Both the position numbers and the translations under genes were made by a program. The notes under the pieces are model-generated. The model had not been told where the DNA came from. It saw only the letters and a list, made by a program, of their open reading frames with translations, and did not search any database. This document shows positions 34,562-34,705 of a stretch of 34,705 nucleotides of DNA, one piece after another. This stretch comes from Desulfobacteraceae bacterium. Its GTDB lineage: Bacteria > Desulfobacterota > Desulfobacteria > Desulfobacterales > Desulfosalsimonadaceae. Position 1 is the first letter of the stretch, and each line of letters opens with the position of its first letter. The stretch covers positions 1 to 34,705 of the forward strand of contig JAIPDS010000018.1 in assembly GCA_021737565.1 (NCBI GenBank), read 5' to 3'.

Positions 34562-34705
34562 GATGGATTCGTAAAAAGTCTGATTTTAGATGGCGCCGTA
34601 AAAAGTTCAAGATCAAGGCTTGCGCAATTTCGAAGAATGCAGCGTACTTAGCCGTACGTGAAATTCTGAGAAATTGCGCGTAACGCAGATATTGGACTTT
34701 TTACG
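34562..34705 (+). repeat. Palindromic dispersed repeat, copy 3, with an extra terminal unit, cut by the window edge
   Basis: An extra terminal unit (GATGGATTCGTAAAAAGT at 34562-34579, then CTGATTTTA) precedes the full left end GATGGCGCCGTAAAAAGT, whose first base is 34589. The core is intact and nearly identical to copy 2. The right arm begins ACTTTTTACG at 34696 and runs off the window, so its last eight or so bases are missing. Copies 1 and 3 share the GGCGCC terminal version and the same CTGATTTTA flank. Confidence 0.85.

Overview
The window looks like chromosomal DNA of a mesophilic anaerobe of the Desulfobacterota, most likely a Desulfobacterales-type sulfate reducer. This rests on gene content: a heterodisulfide-reductase-like Fe-S protein with an apparent selenocysteine codon, two 4-hydroxybutyryl-CoA dehydratases, a DUF3842/CooT pair, a NifA-like regulator with P-II and GlnE, and a YcbZ-type Lon protease. 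Base composition is moderate, coding density is high, and MITE-like palindromes sit between genes. No tRNA, rRNA, CRISPR array, transposase or phage gene was seen.

Layout. 1-358 is non-coding: an imperfect palindrome, copy 1 of a ~120-bp palindromic repeat, and two AACCTTATAA-type boxes. 349-7221 is a tightly packed leftward block, read in the order parA, parB, a YacP/NYN gene broken by an in-frame TAA, DUF3842, CooT, an IspH-UbiA fusion, Smr, an MFS transporter and a SatD-like protein. 7283-7403 is repeat copy 2, followed by a secreted M48 metalloprotease with TPRs. 8873-11421 is a leftward pair, a GerMN-domain protein and an EF-G paralogue. 11617-12924 is the selenoprotein candidate, with a SECIS-like hairpin just after the UGA and a good terminator after the gene.

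12925-22383 holds thrS (leftward), a solo half-repeat, RNase D with two possible coupled small ORFs, a NifA-like sigma-54 activator facing a P-II gene, a zinc-ribbon/PilZ protein, and glnE with a TadA-like deaminase. P-II, GlnE and the NifA-like protein form a nitrogen-signalling neighbourhood without glnA or amtB. 22384-23168 is a 785-bp gene-free stretch with two large inverted repeats. 23169-29116 has an unknown protein, an amylosucrase, and a divergent lon-like/usp pair. 29186-32692 is a rightward block of a small cysteine protein and two tandem 4-hydroxybutyryl-CoA dehydratases, ending in a strong hairpin. 32759-34330 is a DUF4301 protein. Repeat copy 3 runs off the right edge.

The strongest points for follow-up are the UGA-interrupted Hdr-like protein, the IspH-UbiA fusion, the palindromic repeat family with its solo half-copy, and the paired dehydratases. 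I did not find a clearly novel defence or mobile system.
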